In this document: positions 10,322 to 19,497 of the stretch, piece after piece
How positions within the stretch are numbered: the first letter of the stretch is position 1
Layout: each line of letters starts with the position of its first letter
DNA from: Cricetomys ansorgei
Lineage: Eukaryota; Chordata; Mammalia; Rodentia; Nesomyidae
DNA: 64,000 bases
Assembly (NCBI GenBank): GCA_026225945.1
Contig: JAMJFZ010003163.1
Span: 21,388,501 to 21,452,500 of the forward strand
Direction: 5' to 3'
Position numbers and translations under genes: made by a program
Notes under the pieces: model-generated
What the model was told of the DNA's origin: nothing
The model's input: only the letters and a program-made list of their open reading frames with translations
The model's database searches: none

Positions 10322-10795
10322 GCATCTCTGTCTCTGTCTCTGTTTCTCTCTGCCTCTCTCGGTCTTTATCAGTCTCTCTGTCTCTCTCTGTCTCCCTGTG
10401 TCTCTCTGTGTCTCTCTGTCTCTTTGTCTCTCTGTGTGTCTGTGTCCTCTCTCTCTTTCTCCCTCTCTCTCCCTCTCTCTCTCTCTCTGTATGTCTCTCT
10501 GTCTCTCTCTGTCTCCCTGTGTCTCTGTGTGTCTCTCTGTGTATCTGTGTCCTCTCTTCTCTCTCTCTCTCTCTGTATGTCTGTCTGTCCCTCTCTCCGT
10601 CTCCCTGTGTCTCTGTGTCTCTATGTGTCTCTCTGTCTCTCTGTGTGTCTGTGTCCTCTCTCTCTCTTTCTCTCTCTCTCTCTCTGTATGTGTATGAGTC
10701 TCTCTGTCCCTCTCTCTGTCTCCCTATGTCTCTATGTCTCTCTCTTTGTCTCTCTCTCTCTTTCTCTCTCTCTGTGTATCTCTCTCTGTGCCTCC
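10322..10795. repeat. (TCTCTG)n-type C+T microsatellite with higher-order periodicity
   Basis: About 475 bases of CTCT/CTGT words. Larger units repeat: the landmark CTCTCTGTATG ends at about 10493, 10579 and 10690, and TGTGTCCTCTCT recurs once per unit, giving units of roughly 86-111 bases. The long RQRE-rich and serine-rich frames on either strand are artefacts. Confidence 0.95.
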
Positions 10796-11097
10796 TGGCC
10801 ATAAAGTGGGTAGTCAGCCATGCCACCCCCCAGCGTCATCCTCTGGCATCACCATTAGACTCCCAAACAATGGATCCACCCAATCTCAGACTGAAAACTT
10901 CAGAACTATAAGCTCAAACATACCTTTAACTAGCTAATTATCTCAGGAGTTTCTTTACAGTGACAGAAACTGAAAACATCTGGTAAGAGACCCCAATAAC
11001 CTCTAAACTCGTCTTGCCTCCCTGTGGCCAGAATGCTCAGTCCTCACTGCCATTGTCCCTCATGCTAATCTTTATGGCCTGATAAGGTCAGTGTGGC
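10796..11097. other. Unassigned stretch
   Basis: Short unique-looking DNA; no coding signature or repeat family recognised. Confidence 0.35.
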
Positions 11098-11172
11098 AGC
11101 TAGGGTATTACTGGGATAGAGCACTTAGGTAGCATGCATGAAATTTTGGGGTCAATCTCAAGATGGGGAAAC
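11098..11172 (+). mobile_element. ID-like SINE relic
   Basis: AGAGCACTTAGGTAGCATGCATGA followed by GGGGTCAATCTCAAGATGG (box-B-like) matches a diverged ID element of alanine-tRNA/BC1 origin. Confidence 0.55.
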
Positions 11173-11332
11173 CTGTAACCACTTCTCCAGTCTCATATCA
11201 CACACGTGCCTGATTCTCAGTGAGTTCCAAAGAGAATTGACTTTCTTCTTCCAATAGTTAAAGGTTCTTCTGACACAGGACCTTGTAACCTGCTGACTCA
11301 TCATCTTGACTTATCCTTACCCATCCTCAAGA

Positions 11333-11422
11333 ATTAGGGGTGAGGGGGTGCCAGAGATTGAACTAGGTGTTCATATATGCCAAGTACATGCTTGCCACTG
11401 TATTATACTCCCACCCTCGTCC
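11333..11422 (-). mobile_element. ID-like SINE relic
   Basis: Inverted ID order: CCAGAGATTGAACTAGG, GCCAAGTACATGCTTGCC and ACTGTATTATACTCCCACCC. Confidence 0.6.
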
Positions 11423-11628
11423 TTGAGGCCTGAGCTCACACGAAACTTTTCTCAGAACAAGCTTCACTGCTATCCCAGAGGAAAAAAAACGTTTACCACA
11501 AGTGGAATTTCACAACTACCTATTGGATTACTACAGTAGTATACAGACAACCTATAATCTCCATGACCACTAGGTCTCCTCTTGCTGGACCATTGGACCT
11601 CAAGGGATTCACATATGCACACACACAC

Positions 11629-11856
11629 AGAGCTGGAGAGATGGCTCAGCAGTTAAGAGCATTAAGTGGCTCTTGCAGAGGACCTGGGCTCGATTCTCAG
11701 CACCCACATGACAGATGCTAAGTCTGTAATTCCACTTCCAGGGAATCCGATGGCCTCTCCTGACTTCCATGGGCACCATGCATACCCATGTGCACATACG
11801 TCCAGGCAAGCACTCACGCATACTCATAAAAATAAATAAATCTCTTTTTAATCCTG
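11629..11856 (+). mobile_element. B2/B3 SINE
   Basis: AGCTGGAGAGATGGCTCAGC tRNA-like head (the same words carry the Pol III A box), AGGACCTGGGCTCGATTCTC B box, CAGCACCCACATGACAG, and an AAATAAATAAATC tail. Confidence 0.92.
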
Positions 11857-12035
11857 CCACATAATAGACAGAGACATTCATCAAAATAAACAAAAGAAAT
11901 TAATGAATGAAAATTTGCAGATGAATGAATCATTGAAATCCTAAGGCCACTGACCCTATAATTATTATTTGTTAGGAATTTATACAAACTCCATAGATGT
12001 ATCTTCTTTTGAAAATTTGAGGGCTTTGTTGTTCT

Positions 12036-12063
12036 TTTTGTTTTCTTTTTTTTTTTTTTTTTT
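12036..12063. repeat. Poly(T) tract
   Basis: T-rich run just upstream of a B1; no partner SINE is evident on its left. Confidence 0.8.
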
Positions 12064-12072
12064 CCAAAAATG

Positions 12073-12209
12073 CTCTTTTAAGCCAGGCAGTGTTAGCACA
12101 TTTAGGAGGCAGAGGCAAGTAGATCTCTCTAAGTTCAAGGCCACCCTGGTCTACAGAGCAAGTTCTAGGACACCCAGGGATATACAGAGAAATCCTGTCT
12201 CAAAAATAA
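12073..12209 (+). mobile_element. B1 SINE
   Basis: AGCCAGGCAGTGTTAGC, GAGGCAGAGGCAAGTAG, CCCTGGTCTACAGAGC and CCTGTCTCAAAAATAAT. Its 3' tail grows into the adjacent purine array. Confidence 0.87.
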
Positions 12210-12221
12210 TTATAATAATAA

Positions 12222-12287
12222 AAGAAAGAAAGAAAGGAAGGAAGGAAGGAAGGAAGGAAGGGAGCAAGAGAGACAGAAAGAAAGAAA

Positions 12288-12360
<73 letters not shown>

Positions 12361-12375
12361 AAAAGAAAGAAAGAA

Positions 12376-12455
<80 letters not shown>

Positions 12456-12458
12456 AAA
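12222..12458. repeat. (GAAA)n/(GGAA)n polypurine microsatellite
   Basis: About 237 bases of almost pure A+G: a GGAA block near 12235-12262, then long GAAA arrays with occasional extra A. It is a homopurine tract with mirror symmetry, of the kind that can adopt H-DNA in vitro. Confidence 0.97.
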
Positions 12459-12481
12459 GCCTTTTTAAAAGTCTACCTCTG

Positions 12482-12630
12482 TAGGTCATGGTGGCTTACA
12501 CCTGTAATCCCAGCACTCAGGAGGCAGAAGCAGGAGGAGTCCTGCCTGTTCCAGGCCAGCTTGGTCTACATAGGGAGTCTCAGGCCAGGGCTACATAACA
12601 AGACTCTGACTCAAACAAACAAAACATATA
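12482..12630 (+). mobile_element. B1 SINE
   Basis: AGGTCATGGTGGCTTACACC, ATCCCAGCACTCAGGAGG and GGCCAGCTTGGTCTACATAG, ending GACTCAAACAAACAAAAC. Confidence 0.85.
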
Positions 12631-12800
12631 CTTCTAGTCGAGAATGACAAAGCATTCCCAGAACTCAAGTGTGAGAAGCAATCCCAGCCCAGGTATATAA
12701 TGTGACAGTGTGACCATGCCTAAAAAAAGTTTTGTTTTTACTTCAGAAACAACCCACTTAAAAGAAGAACCCATCTCTTTTTCTTTTTCTCTTTCTTTTT

Positions 12801-12921
12801 TTAAGATTTGTCTCTTAGTGTTCTGTCTGCATGTACACCTGCATGCCAGAAGAGGGCATCAGATCCCATGATAGATGGTTTGTGAGCTACCATATGGTAG
12901 CTAAGCCATCTCTCCAGCTTA
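12801..12921 (-). mobile_element. B2 SINE (internally deleted)
   Basis: TTTTTTAAGATTTGTCTC head, GCCAGAAGAGGGCATCAG, ATAGATGGTTTGTGAGC and AAGCCATCTCTCCAGC. About 60 bases between the ATGGTAGC segment and the terminal box are missing. Confidence 0.85.
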
Positions 12922-13590
12922 GAAGAATCTCTTTCTGGAACAAATCCACTTCGTGGAAGGACTTTCTGGTGCTTTAATGATGCCTTTGCCCTATAGCCGA
13001 TGATAATAGGGATGCATTAGCGCTACAGGTGTAATATGAAAAGGGTGGGATACATTTAAATCGAAATTGATTTTAGTTTAATCTGTTTTCATGGGCAGAA
13101 ACCATGTTTTTCTGAGCCAGCTCATTAGAAAGGAGAAGTCAGTGGGACTCAGGAGACCCCTCTCCTCCAGTACAGAAAGAGCTAGAACTTACCATCATCA
13201 GCTTGACTGTCCCCTGCAGGTGTCTTCTTCACAGGCATGCCCAGAACTTGAATTTCTGGTCTTGGGTGGTTTCCCCTCCGCTGTCATTCAGTTCCCTGCC
13301 CATGGTCACTGGCCTCAGAATGTGTCTCTAAGTTCCAATATGTGGGCTCTGACATAACTGCATCTTTTAAATAACACTTGCTTCTACCAAGAATAACTAT
13401 TGAGGCTCAGGGATCATGCAGAATCACAGCCTTAGCTCTGCAAACTTTCTCTTAGCCAGCTCAGATAATAAAAATACTGCCTCAGGGGCCCACCATGCAG
13501 CACAGAAGGACAGTGTGTCGCTTAGCATATGCAAGGTAAGAGGCTGTATACCCAGAAGAGAAAAACAGTTGGATGGTAGTGCACTCAGGT
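12922..13590. other. Unassigned unique stretch
   Basis: No repeats recognised. Bases 13000-13085 are AT-rich with TAGCGCTA and TTAAATCGAAATTGATTTTAG words. A plus-strand frame of 88 codons at 13091-13357 has no recognisable domain and no clear splice context. Confidence 0.35.
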
Positions 13591-13777
13591 TTTTTTTTAA
13601 GATTTATTTATTTTATTTATATAAGTGCTCTATCTGCATGCACACTTGCATGCCAGAAAAAAGCATCTGACCCCATTATAGATGGTTGTGAGCCACCATG
13701 TGGTCATTGGGAGTCAAACTCAGAACCTATGGAAGAACAGTCAGTACTCTTAACTGCTGGGCCATCTCTCCAGGCCC
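13591..13777 (-). mobile_element. B2 SINE
   Basis: TTTAAGATTTATTTATTTTA head, GCATGCCAGAAAAAAGC, TAGATGGTTGTGAGCCACC, AACAGTCAGTACTCTTAAC and GGGCCATCTCTCCAGG. A near-complete inverted B2. Confidence 0.93.
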
Positions 13778-13788
13778 ATCTTTCCTTT

Positions 13789-13913
13789 TTTAAACACAGG
13801 ATCTCACTAGTGACCCTGGTGGACCTTGAACTGCTAGGTAGACCACAGTAGCCTCAAACTCAAGGACACCTGTCTGCATGTGCCTCCCAGGACTAGGACT
13901 AAAGGTCTACACC
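13789..13913 (-). mobile_element. B1 SINE interrupted by a solo LTR
   Basis: Inverted old B1 (CAGGATCTCACTAGTG, GACTAGGACTAAAGGTC) that breaks off at CTACACC. Its missing end (CACCTCCAGGCC) reappears at 14461 on the far side of the LTR at 13914-14460. Confidence 0.75.
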
Positions 13914-14460
13914 TGTTGAGTAACTGTTTTCTCTGAGATTGAAACATTCTATCTCACAGGGAAGCTCTTTAAGCAGAGAGGTAAATAACTCAAAATAGTT
14001 TCAGGAAGTTCCTGAAACTGACCAGATTCACTAGGCCCCTCCCTCCCAGAGTAAGTGATAAAGCCACTGAGAGTCACTCTCAGAAGAGACAAGCAGCAAA
14101 GAAGACTCTGAGACCAGACCAGCTGGAAGAAGCAGAAACCAGTGGAGCTGCTTGGAAGAGATTCAGACTAACTGAGTCACTTTGAAAGGGCACTGTCCAG
14201 CTTGTTAAATTGAAGGCAGGCAGTGAAGTGTGCTCCAGGTCTCCAGCTTTTGTGAACTACCACTCATGCTGGGGTGGGCTTTGGAGATACAGCTCTATCT
14301 GAGTCGTTTCTGCTCTTGTAAGTAACCTCTCACCCATAGTCCTGTAAGTAACCCCAATAAACTCATTGGTTCACCAAGTTGGACTTGGTGGTCTGTTGTG
14401 GGCTCCCTATATGGGGTGAGTAGACATGTGTGTTGCATCTCCCCAAGAAAAGTCTTGTCA
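13914..14460 (+). mobile_element. Solo LTR (ERV, family uncertain; RMER15/ERVL-like)
   Basis: 547 bases beginning TGTTGAG and ending TTGTCA, flanked by the 4-base direct repeat CACC (13910-13913 and 14461-14464). An AATAAA signal lies at about 14356, followed by a GGACTTGGTGGTCTG-type U5-like end, which sets the orientation. Its position inside a B1 fixes both ends. No internal retroviral sequence follows, so it is a solo LTR. The family name is a guess from memory. Confidence 0.75.
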
Positions 14461-14525
14461 CACCTCCAGGCCCTATACAGAGATTAACTGAGCATCAGCA
14501 GTGAAGTAATTTATGGAAATTATGG

Positions 14526-14553
14526 ATCTCTCTCTCTCTCTCTCTCTCTCTCT
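14526..14553. repeat. (CT)n microsatellite
   Basis: Fourteen CT dinucleotides, directly upstream of an old inverted B1. Confidence 0.95.
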
Positions 14554-14645
14554 GAACTAGGGCTCATTGTATAGTCCAGGCTAGCCCTGAACCAACATTT
14601 CTCCAGCATCTGTTTGCCAAGTACTGGAATACTGCTGTCTGTGTA
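14554..14645 (-). mobile_element. Old B1 SINE
   Basis: ACTAGGGCTCATTGTATAG, CAGGCTAGCCCTGAACC and CAAGTACTGGAATACTGCTG correspond to inverted B1 landmarks at low identity. Confidence 0.6.
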
Positions 14646-14747
14646 CCAGTTATGGAGCATTTTAAATATGTCGCCAAGGCTACATCAGGTACCTGCAGGT
14701 TGATCAGTTTGCCTGTTTGTTTCTATTCCTCAGGGAAAAGTTTGAAA

Positions 14748-14860
14748 CAGCATCTTGCTCTATTGGTCCAGGCTGGACTCAAATTATTGATCTTTCTGCC
14801 TTAGCATCCTGATGCAGGGTTTTATAGGCCCAAGCCAGCAGGTCCAGCTCACATCTGGAG
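14748..14860 (-). mobile_element. Old B1 SINE
   Basis: GAAACAGCATCTTGCTC, GGTCCAGGCTGGACTCAAA, CTTTCTGCCTTAGCATCC. Diverged inverted B1. Confidence 0.65.
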
Positions 14861-14934
14861 GTTTTCCAAGCATTACATTGGCTGTGGTGCACAGTGAGAC
14901 AGAGAACTGATGCAAAAGCGCCTTACAGTTTGCA

Positions 14935-15092
14935 AAGAGCTTTCACCCTCAGCCTAAAGGTCTAAGTAGAGCAGGTAGCATCATCCCATGTACAGATATG
15001 GAAACTGAGGCTCAGAGATTAAGTGCCTTTCCCAGAAACATGGTTTGTAAGTAAACTAATACAAATGTATCAGCCCCAAAGTCCCGTGATCT
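14935..15092 (-). mobile_element. MIR SINE
   Basis: TACAGATATGGAAACTGAGG, CTCAGAGATTAAGTGCC and CAGAAACATGG are the inverted core of the mammal-wide MIR element, a fossil older than all rodent SINEs here. Confidence 0.8.
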
Positions 15093-15144
15093 AGAATAAA
15101 TTGAGAGTAGCCAATTTATTGCAGTAGCCAATAGGAAAAATGAT

Positions 15145-15285
15145 TAGCTGGCCTTAGTGGTGCGTGCCTTTAATCCCAGCACTCCAAGGCAAAGGCAGGA
15201 GTACCTCTGCAAGTTGGAAGCCAGCCTGGTCTACAGAGTGAGTTTCAGGACAGCCAGCAGTATGTAGAGAGAGCCTGTCTCTAAA
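15145..15285 (+). mobile_element. B1 SINE
   Basis: AGCTGGCCTTAGTGGTGCG, CTTTAATCCCAGCACTCC, AGCCAGCCTGGTCTACAGAG, and an AGCCTGTCTC end followed by an AGG-rich tail at 15286-15322. Confidence 0.88.
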
Positions 15286-15322
15286 GAGGAGAAGAAGGAG
15301 GAGGAGGAGGAAGAGGAGAAAG
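15286..15322. repeat. (GGA)n/(GAA) short purine tract
   Basis: Purine triplets growing out of the B1 tail; interrupted and short. Confidence 0.85.
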
Positions 15323-15519
15323 GCCACACAGCCTGGCGCTGCTCTGCTGGGTCACTCATGGCTTCATGGCACTTTCCATTTGTTTCTAGTCATTCAAGAG
15401 AGCAACTGAGTGCTTTTCATTCTTCTGAGGTGGCTCTGTCATAAAGACGCGATGGCTGGTGTGGTGTGGCCTTGTTACCCTGCCCACGCTGCTGATTGAA
15501 GCAGACAGGACACAAGGTG

Positions 15520-15955
15520 GCTCATAACTTGTTTTGTCACAGTGACAAAACCTACTTACAGAAGTAAAATGGGCTTTGGCTCACTCACGGTTTCCAAGGA
15601 TTCAGTCCATGATCCCTCAGCTCCGTCGCTGCTGGGCTTGTAGTTGAGTCAGGACGTCACGGTGAAGGCCACGAGAGAGGCATGGCAGCCCATCTTATCA
15701 TGGACAGGAGACACAAAGAGGGAGGAAGGGTCGAAGGAACAAGGTATGTCTTTCCAGAGTTTACCCCCAGGGACCCACTTTCTCCAATAGGTCCCACCTC
15801 CCCATAATGCCATCATAGTTCAAATTCATCAGTGTCCTCAAGATCCAGTCACTTCCCAGAAGCCCTTCTCCTAAGGCAATAAAGGCTTTTTAACTCATGA
15901 GCCTTTTGGCAGATACTTGAAATCTAAATCCTAATTCCCTCTAAGGAAACCCCTT
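15520..15955. mobile_element. URR1-like rodent interspersed repeat (diverged)
   Basis: TTTTGTCACAGTGACAAAACC, GGCTTTGGCTCACTCACGG, CAGTCCATGATCCCTCAG, GGCATGGCAGCCCATC and TAGGTCCCACCTCCCC follow the order of the long subtype of this family. Confidence 0.55.
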
Positions 15956-16139
15956 ACATCTAGACAGGTGGCCGGTGGTTGCTTGGTCGTTACCTGATCC
16001 TAATCAAAACAAGCCTTCAGTAAACTCAACACATCTGGGCCTGGAAGGCTGGGGAGGAACAGAATCCAAGAGGCAGTCTCTGGATGCTGAAAACTGACCT
16101 GATCACAGTGGGACACTCCACCAGGAACCCCGAAACTGG

Positions 16140-16218
16140 GGGAGCTGAAGCAACAGGATTGACTTAAGTTCCAGGCCACCCTGGACTACGTAGCAAGACT
16201 CTGTCCCAAAAATTAAAA
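16140..16218 (+). mobile_element. B1 SINE right half
   Basis: AAGTTCCAGGCCACCCTGGAC, TACGTAGCAAGACTCTGTC and an AAAAATTAAAA tail. The left half is absent. Confidence 0.65.
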
Positions 16219-16300
16219 GGGCTGGAATGTAACTCAATAGCAGAGCGCTTGCCTAACATGCACGAGGCCCTGGGTTTGATCCCCAGTGCCAAGATAGGGG
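16219..16300 (+). mobile_element. ID SINE
   Basis: GGGCTGGAATGTAACTCAAT, GCAGAGCGCTTGCCTAACATG and GGGTTTGATCCCCAGTGCC. A well-preserved ID with A and B boxes, head to tail after the B1 half. Confidence 0.88.
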
Positions 16301-16904
16301 TGGGGGTGTCACTGAAAAAGGAGTGGGCACTAAGCACAACAGACCCAGGTGAGAGATAGTAGATCCCCAGTTTTAGACACAAAATTCCAGATACAGACAC
16401 TGTTGCTCCGAATCCTCAGCTTACGCCTGCTATTGAGACCCAGTCTACGTAACTCCTCATGTAGCTGTCTCCTGCTCATCCCTGGGTGTTCTTAAAATGA
16501 CCCAGCGTGCTTCCCTGTTTGTGCCTGCTCAACACAGCTAAGAAAGACGATAACAAGCTGTCTCCCCATATTCCAGAGACTCCAAAGGAGGCATCCTTGG
16601 CCTCTGGACTCCAGAATTTTCTGGATGCCTTTGGAACTCCCCAGAATCCCCCCTCTGAGAGTCTGCAGGATATCCACTGCTCCGGACAGTTGATGGGCAG
16701 GCTGGCCTGTATTCCTTTGCCTCTCCTGCCCTCTAGTGCTCACTTCCTGTGCCGATCTTTAGACACCGTCTTGCTACTGAGTTTCAAAATCCAAAACCAA
16801 GAAAGAAATTTCTTGCAGAAGTATCCAATACTTAGTGGAAATTCATCTAGCTTTATATGTACACTACATATCTGTTTCTGCATGTAATTTTAAATAGCGT
16901 AAGA
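16301..16904. other. Unassigned stretch
   Basis: Mostly unique. A plus-strand frame of 126 codons (16507-16887) has a serine/leucine-rich composition and no domain I know. It may be partly exonic or pseudogenic, but splice signals are not convincing. Confidence 0.3.
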
Positions 16905-16985
16905 CTGGGTTTAGAGTTAAGTGTCAGAGCATGTGCCCAGCACACACAAGGCCCCAGGTTTGATCCAACAGCACAATAAAAATAA
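16905..16985 (+). mobile_element. ID SINE
   Basis: AGTGTCAGAGCATGTGCCCAG, AAGGCCCCAGGTTTGATCC and an AATAAAAATAAA tail. Confidence 0.7.
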
Positions 16986-17039
16986 ATGTATGTGTGCATT
17001 CATCTGTCGGATATTTATTGGGTATCTGTCGGATACCCT

Positions 17040-17130
17040 CTTCAGGAGGATGACAAGTTCAAAGCCATTTTTTTCCCTATATAGTCAGTTCCAGACTAGC
17101 CTGGGCTATAATATGAGAACCTGTGTTTTG
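17040..17130 (+). mobile_element. Old B1 SINE fragment
   Basis: GACAAGTTCAAAGCCA, GACTAGCCTGGGCTATAAT and AGAACCTGTGTTTTG, with a TTTTG-rich end at 17126-17150. Confidence 0.55.
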
Positions 17131-17649
17131 TTTTGTTTTGTTTTGTGTGTGTGTTCCTTTTTAAGTAATAAAAACACAGCCTTCATCTTCATGGAACCCT
17201 AGTTAGAGAGACTGATAACATTATAGCCAACTGTATAATGCAGTTGATAGTTCAGCAAAGGGTACAGGGAATGCCCTAGAGGTCTGAAAGATGTTGCTAG
17301 GAAAGTGAGCCTGGAAATGTGAAGGATGAAGGACCAGAGTTATGATGGCAAAAGCCAGGGAGTTAGCAAGTCAAGACCTCTGTGTCCAGGGAGAGTAGGG
17401 TGGGTTTGAAGACGTGAGCACAGGGCTGTGTGTCTGGAATGTCAAATACAGGAGTCTGGGGTTGTGAGAGTACAGACTGGAGGACTACCGGCTATCCTCA
17501 TGTGGTCCTGCGGAACACATTAGAACTTCAGTCTTTATTAAGATGAACCACCCTTCCTTTCTTCTTCCTCTCCTCTCTCTCTTCCTAGCCTCCTTCTTTC
17601 TTCCTTTCTTCCCCTCCTCACTCTCTTCCTCCCTCATCCCTTCCTTCTA
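17131..17649. other. Unassigned stretch ending in a pyrimidine-rich patch
   Basis: Bases 17220-17500 (AGTTAGCAAGTCAAG, GAAGACGTGAGCACAGGG) look like an old DNA-transposon or unique sequence I cannot name. Positions 17556-17645 are TTCC/CTCC-rich. Confidence 0.3.
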
Positions 17650-17775
17650 GTTGTAAACCCTGCTTCCCATTGGCATCACCTGGTCAAAACTCCAGCCAGC
17701 AGGCTCTCTAGGGCTAGGGCCAGCATCTGTGTTTTTAAGGCCCCCCAGGTGATTCCAGTGTGCCAATAAGGACAG
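17650..17775 (+). mobile_element. MER5-type DNA transposon fossil (hAT-Charlie)
   Basis: CATTGGCATCACCTGGTCAA, GCATCTGTGTTTTTAAGGCC and CCAGGTGATTCCAGTG match the MER5A/B consensus order, a mammal-wide nonautonomous hAT element. Confidence 0.75.
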
Positions 17776-17892
17776 TCCCCCTTCCCTCGGAGTCTTCTGG
17801 AGACCTAAAAAAGCTTAAATTGCTCTTCACTTGCCTCTAGTGACTGCGTCCTGCTACTAAGTCTGTTATCCAAACCCATAGGCAGCTGTTAC

Positions 17893-17986
17893 CTCCGAAG
17901 CCAAGCATCCTCTCCACCAGGTAGCTGCAGTTCTGAGACAGAGTGCCCAGGGTGCTGAAGCCCCTCAGACCCCAGCCATCAAAGTC
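17893..17986 (-). CDS. Candidate internal exon, 94 bp, gene unidentified
   Basis: On the minus strand this segment follows a pyrimidine-rich acceptor (CATCTCCCTGCCCTCCATGCAG) and ends at a strong donor (CGGAG|GTAACA). Only one of three frames is open, starting in phase 0 and encoding DFDGWGLRGFSTLG and onward, with an NCS glycosylation sequon. The 94-base length gives phase 0 in and phase 1 out. The upstream candidate exon at 18201-18359 leaves in phase 0, so the two join in frame. The residues suggest an extracellular or lumenal protein, but I do not recognise the family. It could also be a chance open segment. Confidence 0.42.
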
Positions 17987-18200
17987 CTGCATGGAGGGCA
18001 GGGAGATGTGTGTACAACCCAATACCCAGTCCACAGTAAATTAAAAATCCCACAGCCATCTAGTCTTCCTACCCTACACCTGCCCAGAGCCAGAGCACAC
18101 ACACACACCCCACACCCCACACACACCTTCCACTCGTACCCATACACCCATACCCACACTCCCACAATCCACACACACCCACACACACACCCCTGCTCAC
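17987..18200 (-). other. Candidate short intron with CA/CCCACA repeat
   Basis: A 214-base interval between the two candidate exons. On the minus strand it begins GTGAGC and ends CCATGCAG. Bases 18094-18190 hold an irregular CACACA/CCCACA array. The length and terminal dinucleotides fit a small U2-type intron. Confidence 0.4.
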
Positions 18201-18359
18201 CATCACTTGCCTCTGTTCCGTTCTGTCCCCCAGGTGGTGCCAAAGAGCAGTGAACTTGGTTTCTGTTCCGTTATATTTTAAGATAAGACTTCCGTTCTGA
18301 AAAGGTCCCACTCTCAGCAGGTGGAAGATGGATTGACGCTGGACCATAGTGTCGGTGCC
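18201..18359 (-). CDS. Candidate internal exon, 159 bp, gene unidentified
   Basis: Minus-strand segment preceded by a long polypyrimidine tract and acceptor (TCCTTTTCTTTTTCTG ... GCTGCCAG|GGC) and followed by the donor GATG|GTGAGC. It is exactly 53 codons with no stop in one frame, while the other two frames have stops. The peptide includes SIFHLLRVGPFQNGSL and KYNGTETKF, with two N-glycosylation sequons (NGS, NGT), so a secreted or ectodomain role is plausible. I do not recognise the protein. The pairing with the downstream 94-bp exon is phase-compatible. Confidence 0.45.
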
Positions 18360-18651
18360 CTGGCAGCTATGACAGTAGCAGCAGAAAAAGAAAAGGAGAC
18401 AGAGTCAGACTGTAGAGTGATGACTTGGAGTTGGCTTGCACACAGGAGCACGGAGAGGGAAGAGATCAGTCAGGGATGTTTTTAGATTCGTGCTTGAATA
18501 AGCAGATGGGTGGTGGAGTCAGTTCCTACAACAGGGAACAGAGGGACAGATTTCAGGGGGTGGAAAATAAGAAAAGCAGGAGTGTGTCTATGAACAAATT
18601 CAGGATAACGTGACACGAGAGACTGATCACTGTACCCATTTATGCCCTAAA
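18360..18651. other. Unassigned, intron-like stretch
   Basis: Directly upstream (minus strand) of the candidate 159-bp exon. Its purine-rich plus strand at 18380-18410 is the exon's polypyrimidine tract on the minus strand. No further exon found here. Confidence 0.35.
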
Positions 18652-18785
18652 TATTCCAGGCATGATGGCAGATGCCTGGAATCCCAGGACTTGGGAGATG
18701 GAGGCAGGGAAATCAGAAGTTTGAGAGCGTCCTTGGACACACGAGGACGCCTGAGCTAGAGCCATTGTTTAAAATCACACACATT
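18652..18785 (+). mobile_element. Old B1 SINE
   Basis: CCAGGCATGATGGCAGATGCC, TCCCAGGACTTGGGAG and GGAGGCAGGGAAATCAG. The right half is badly eroded. Confidence 0.65.
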
Positions 18786-18999
18786 GCACAGATACACATG
18801 CATATTGAGCGCTTAGCAGGTATCAGGCACAGATCGAGGCTTCTTTCCGTATAGTGTTTAGAGTGATACAGACTATCTGTAGAGAGATTATATATAGATT
18901 ATAGACTAACTTATCCCCTAGGCTCTGGGCAGGACCCTGCCTACCTCTGCCAGTCAGATGAAAATCCAACCATGTTTCCACGCAGTTTGTACATTTTTC

Positions 19000-19112
19000 T
19001 TGTTTTGCTTTGCTTTGCTTTTGAGACAGGGTCTTTCTGGCCTCAAGTTCATGACCTTCCAGCCTTAAGTCTTCCAACTAGTAGGGTTATAGACGTCCAT
19101 CAGCAAACTTGG
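19000..19112 (-). mobile_element. B1 SINE (internal deletion)
   Basis: TTTGAGACAGGGTCTTTCTGG joined directly to CCTCAAGTTCATGACC. The roughly 45 bases normally between these landmarks are missing. Confidence 0.65.
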
Positions 19113-19384
19113 CAGAAGATTCCGTTTCTGACCTGCTCTTGTTGCTTTGCCAAAGCAACCTTCTCCCGTCGTTACTTAAAAACCAGACGACGCATGCCTG
19201 TTGGGGACCTTTTCAAAAGAATGGAGCCTAGGATCCACACTCCCTGGGACATCTCAGGAAAGCTGTCCAGGTCAGAAGAAAGGAAACCCATTTTCCTGTT
19301 GCTTCATCCTTTCTTTGGATAGTTGAAGCACAGGAGGCGTTTCTCCCTGGAAATCCACAGACCTTAACATTCAAGGGCTTAGGG
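19113..19384. other. Unassigned unique stretch
   Basis: No repeat or exon recognised. Confidence 0.35.
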
Positions 19385-19497
19385 ACGGGAGTGATGCTGG
19401 ACTGTGATGCCGGAACTTTGGAAGTTGGGGCAGAAGGATGGTAAGTTCCAGGCTAGTCTATGCTACAGACCAAAACACAGTCTTAAACAAAAAAAAA
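19385..19497 (+). mobile_element. Degenerate B1-like SINE
   Basis: GGAGTGATGCTGGACTGTGATG, AAGTTGGGGCAGAAGGATGG, CCAGGCTAGTCTATGC and an A-rich tail that seeded the purine tract. Confidence 0.55.

Noticed and set aside
10322..10795. Possible CRISPR-like array
   Set aside because: No constant repeat/variable spacer pattern; it is a microsatellite in a mammalian genome.
10287..10826. 179-codon RQRE-rich and 199-codon serine-rich ORFs
   Set aside because: Pure translation of the C+T microsatellite.
11629..11856. tRNA gene from A/B-box-like words in B2 and ID heads
   Set aside because: These are tRNA-derived SINEs without an intact cloverleaf; the same applies to the other B2/ID copies.
11969..12489. 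Lys/Arg- and Leu/Ser/Phe-rich ORFs
   Set aside because: Translations of the GAAA tract and the adjacent B1.
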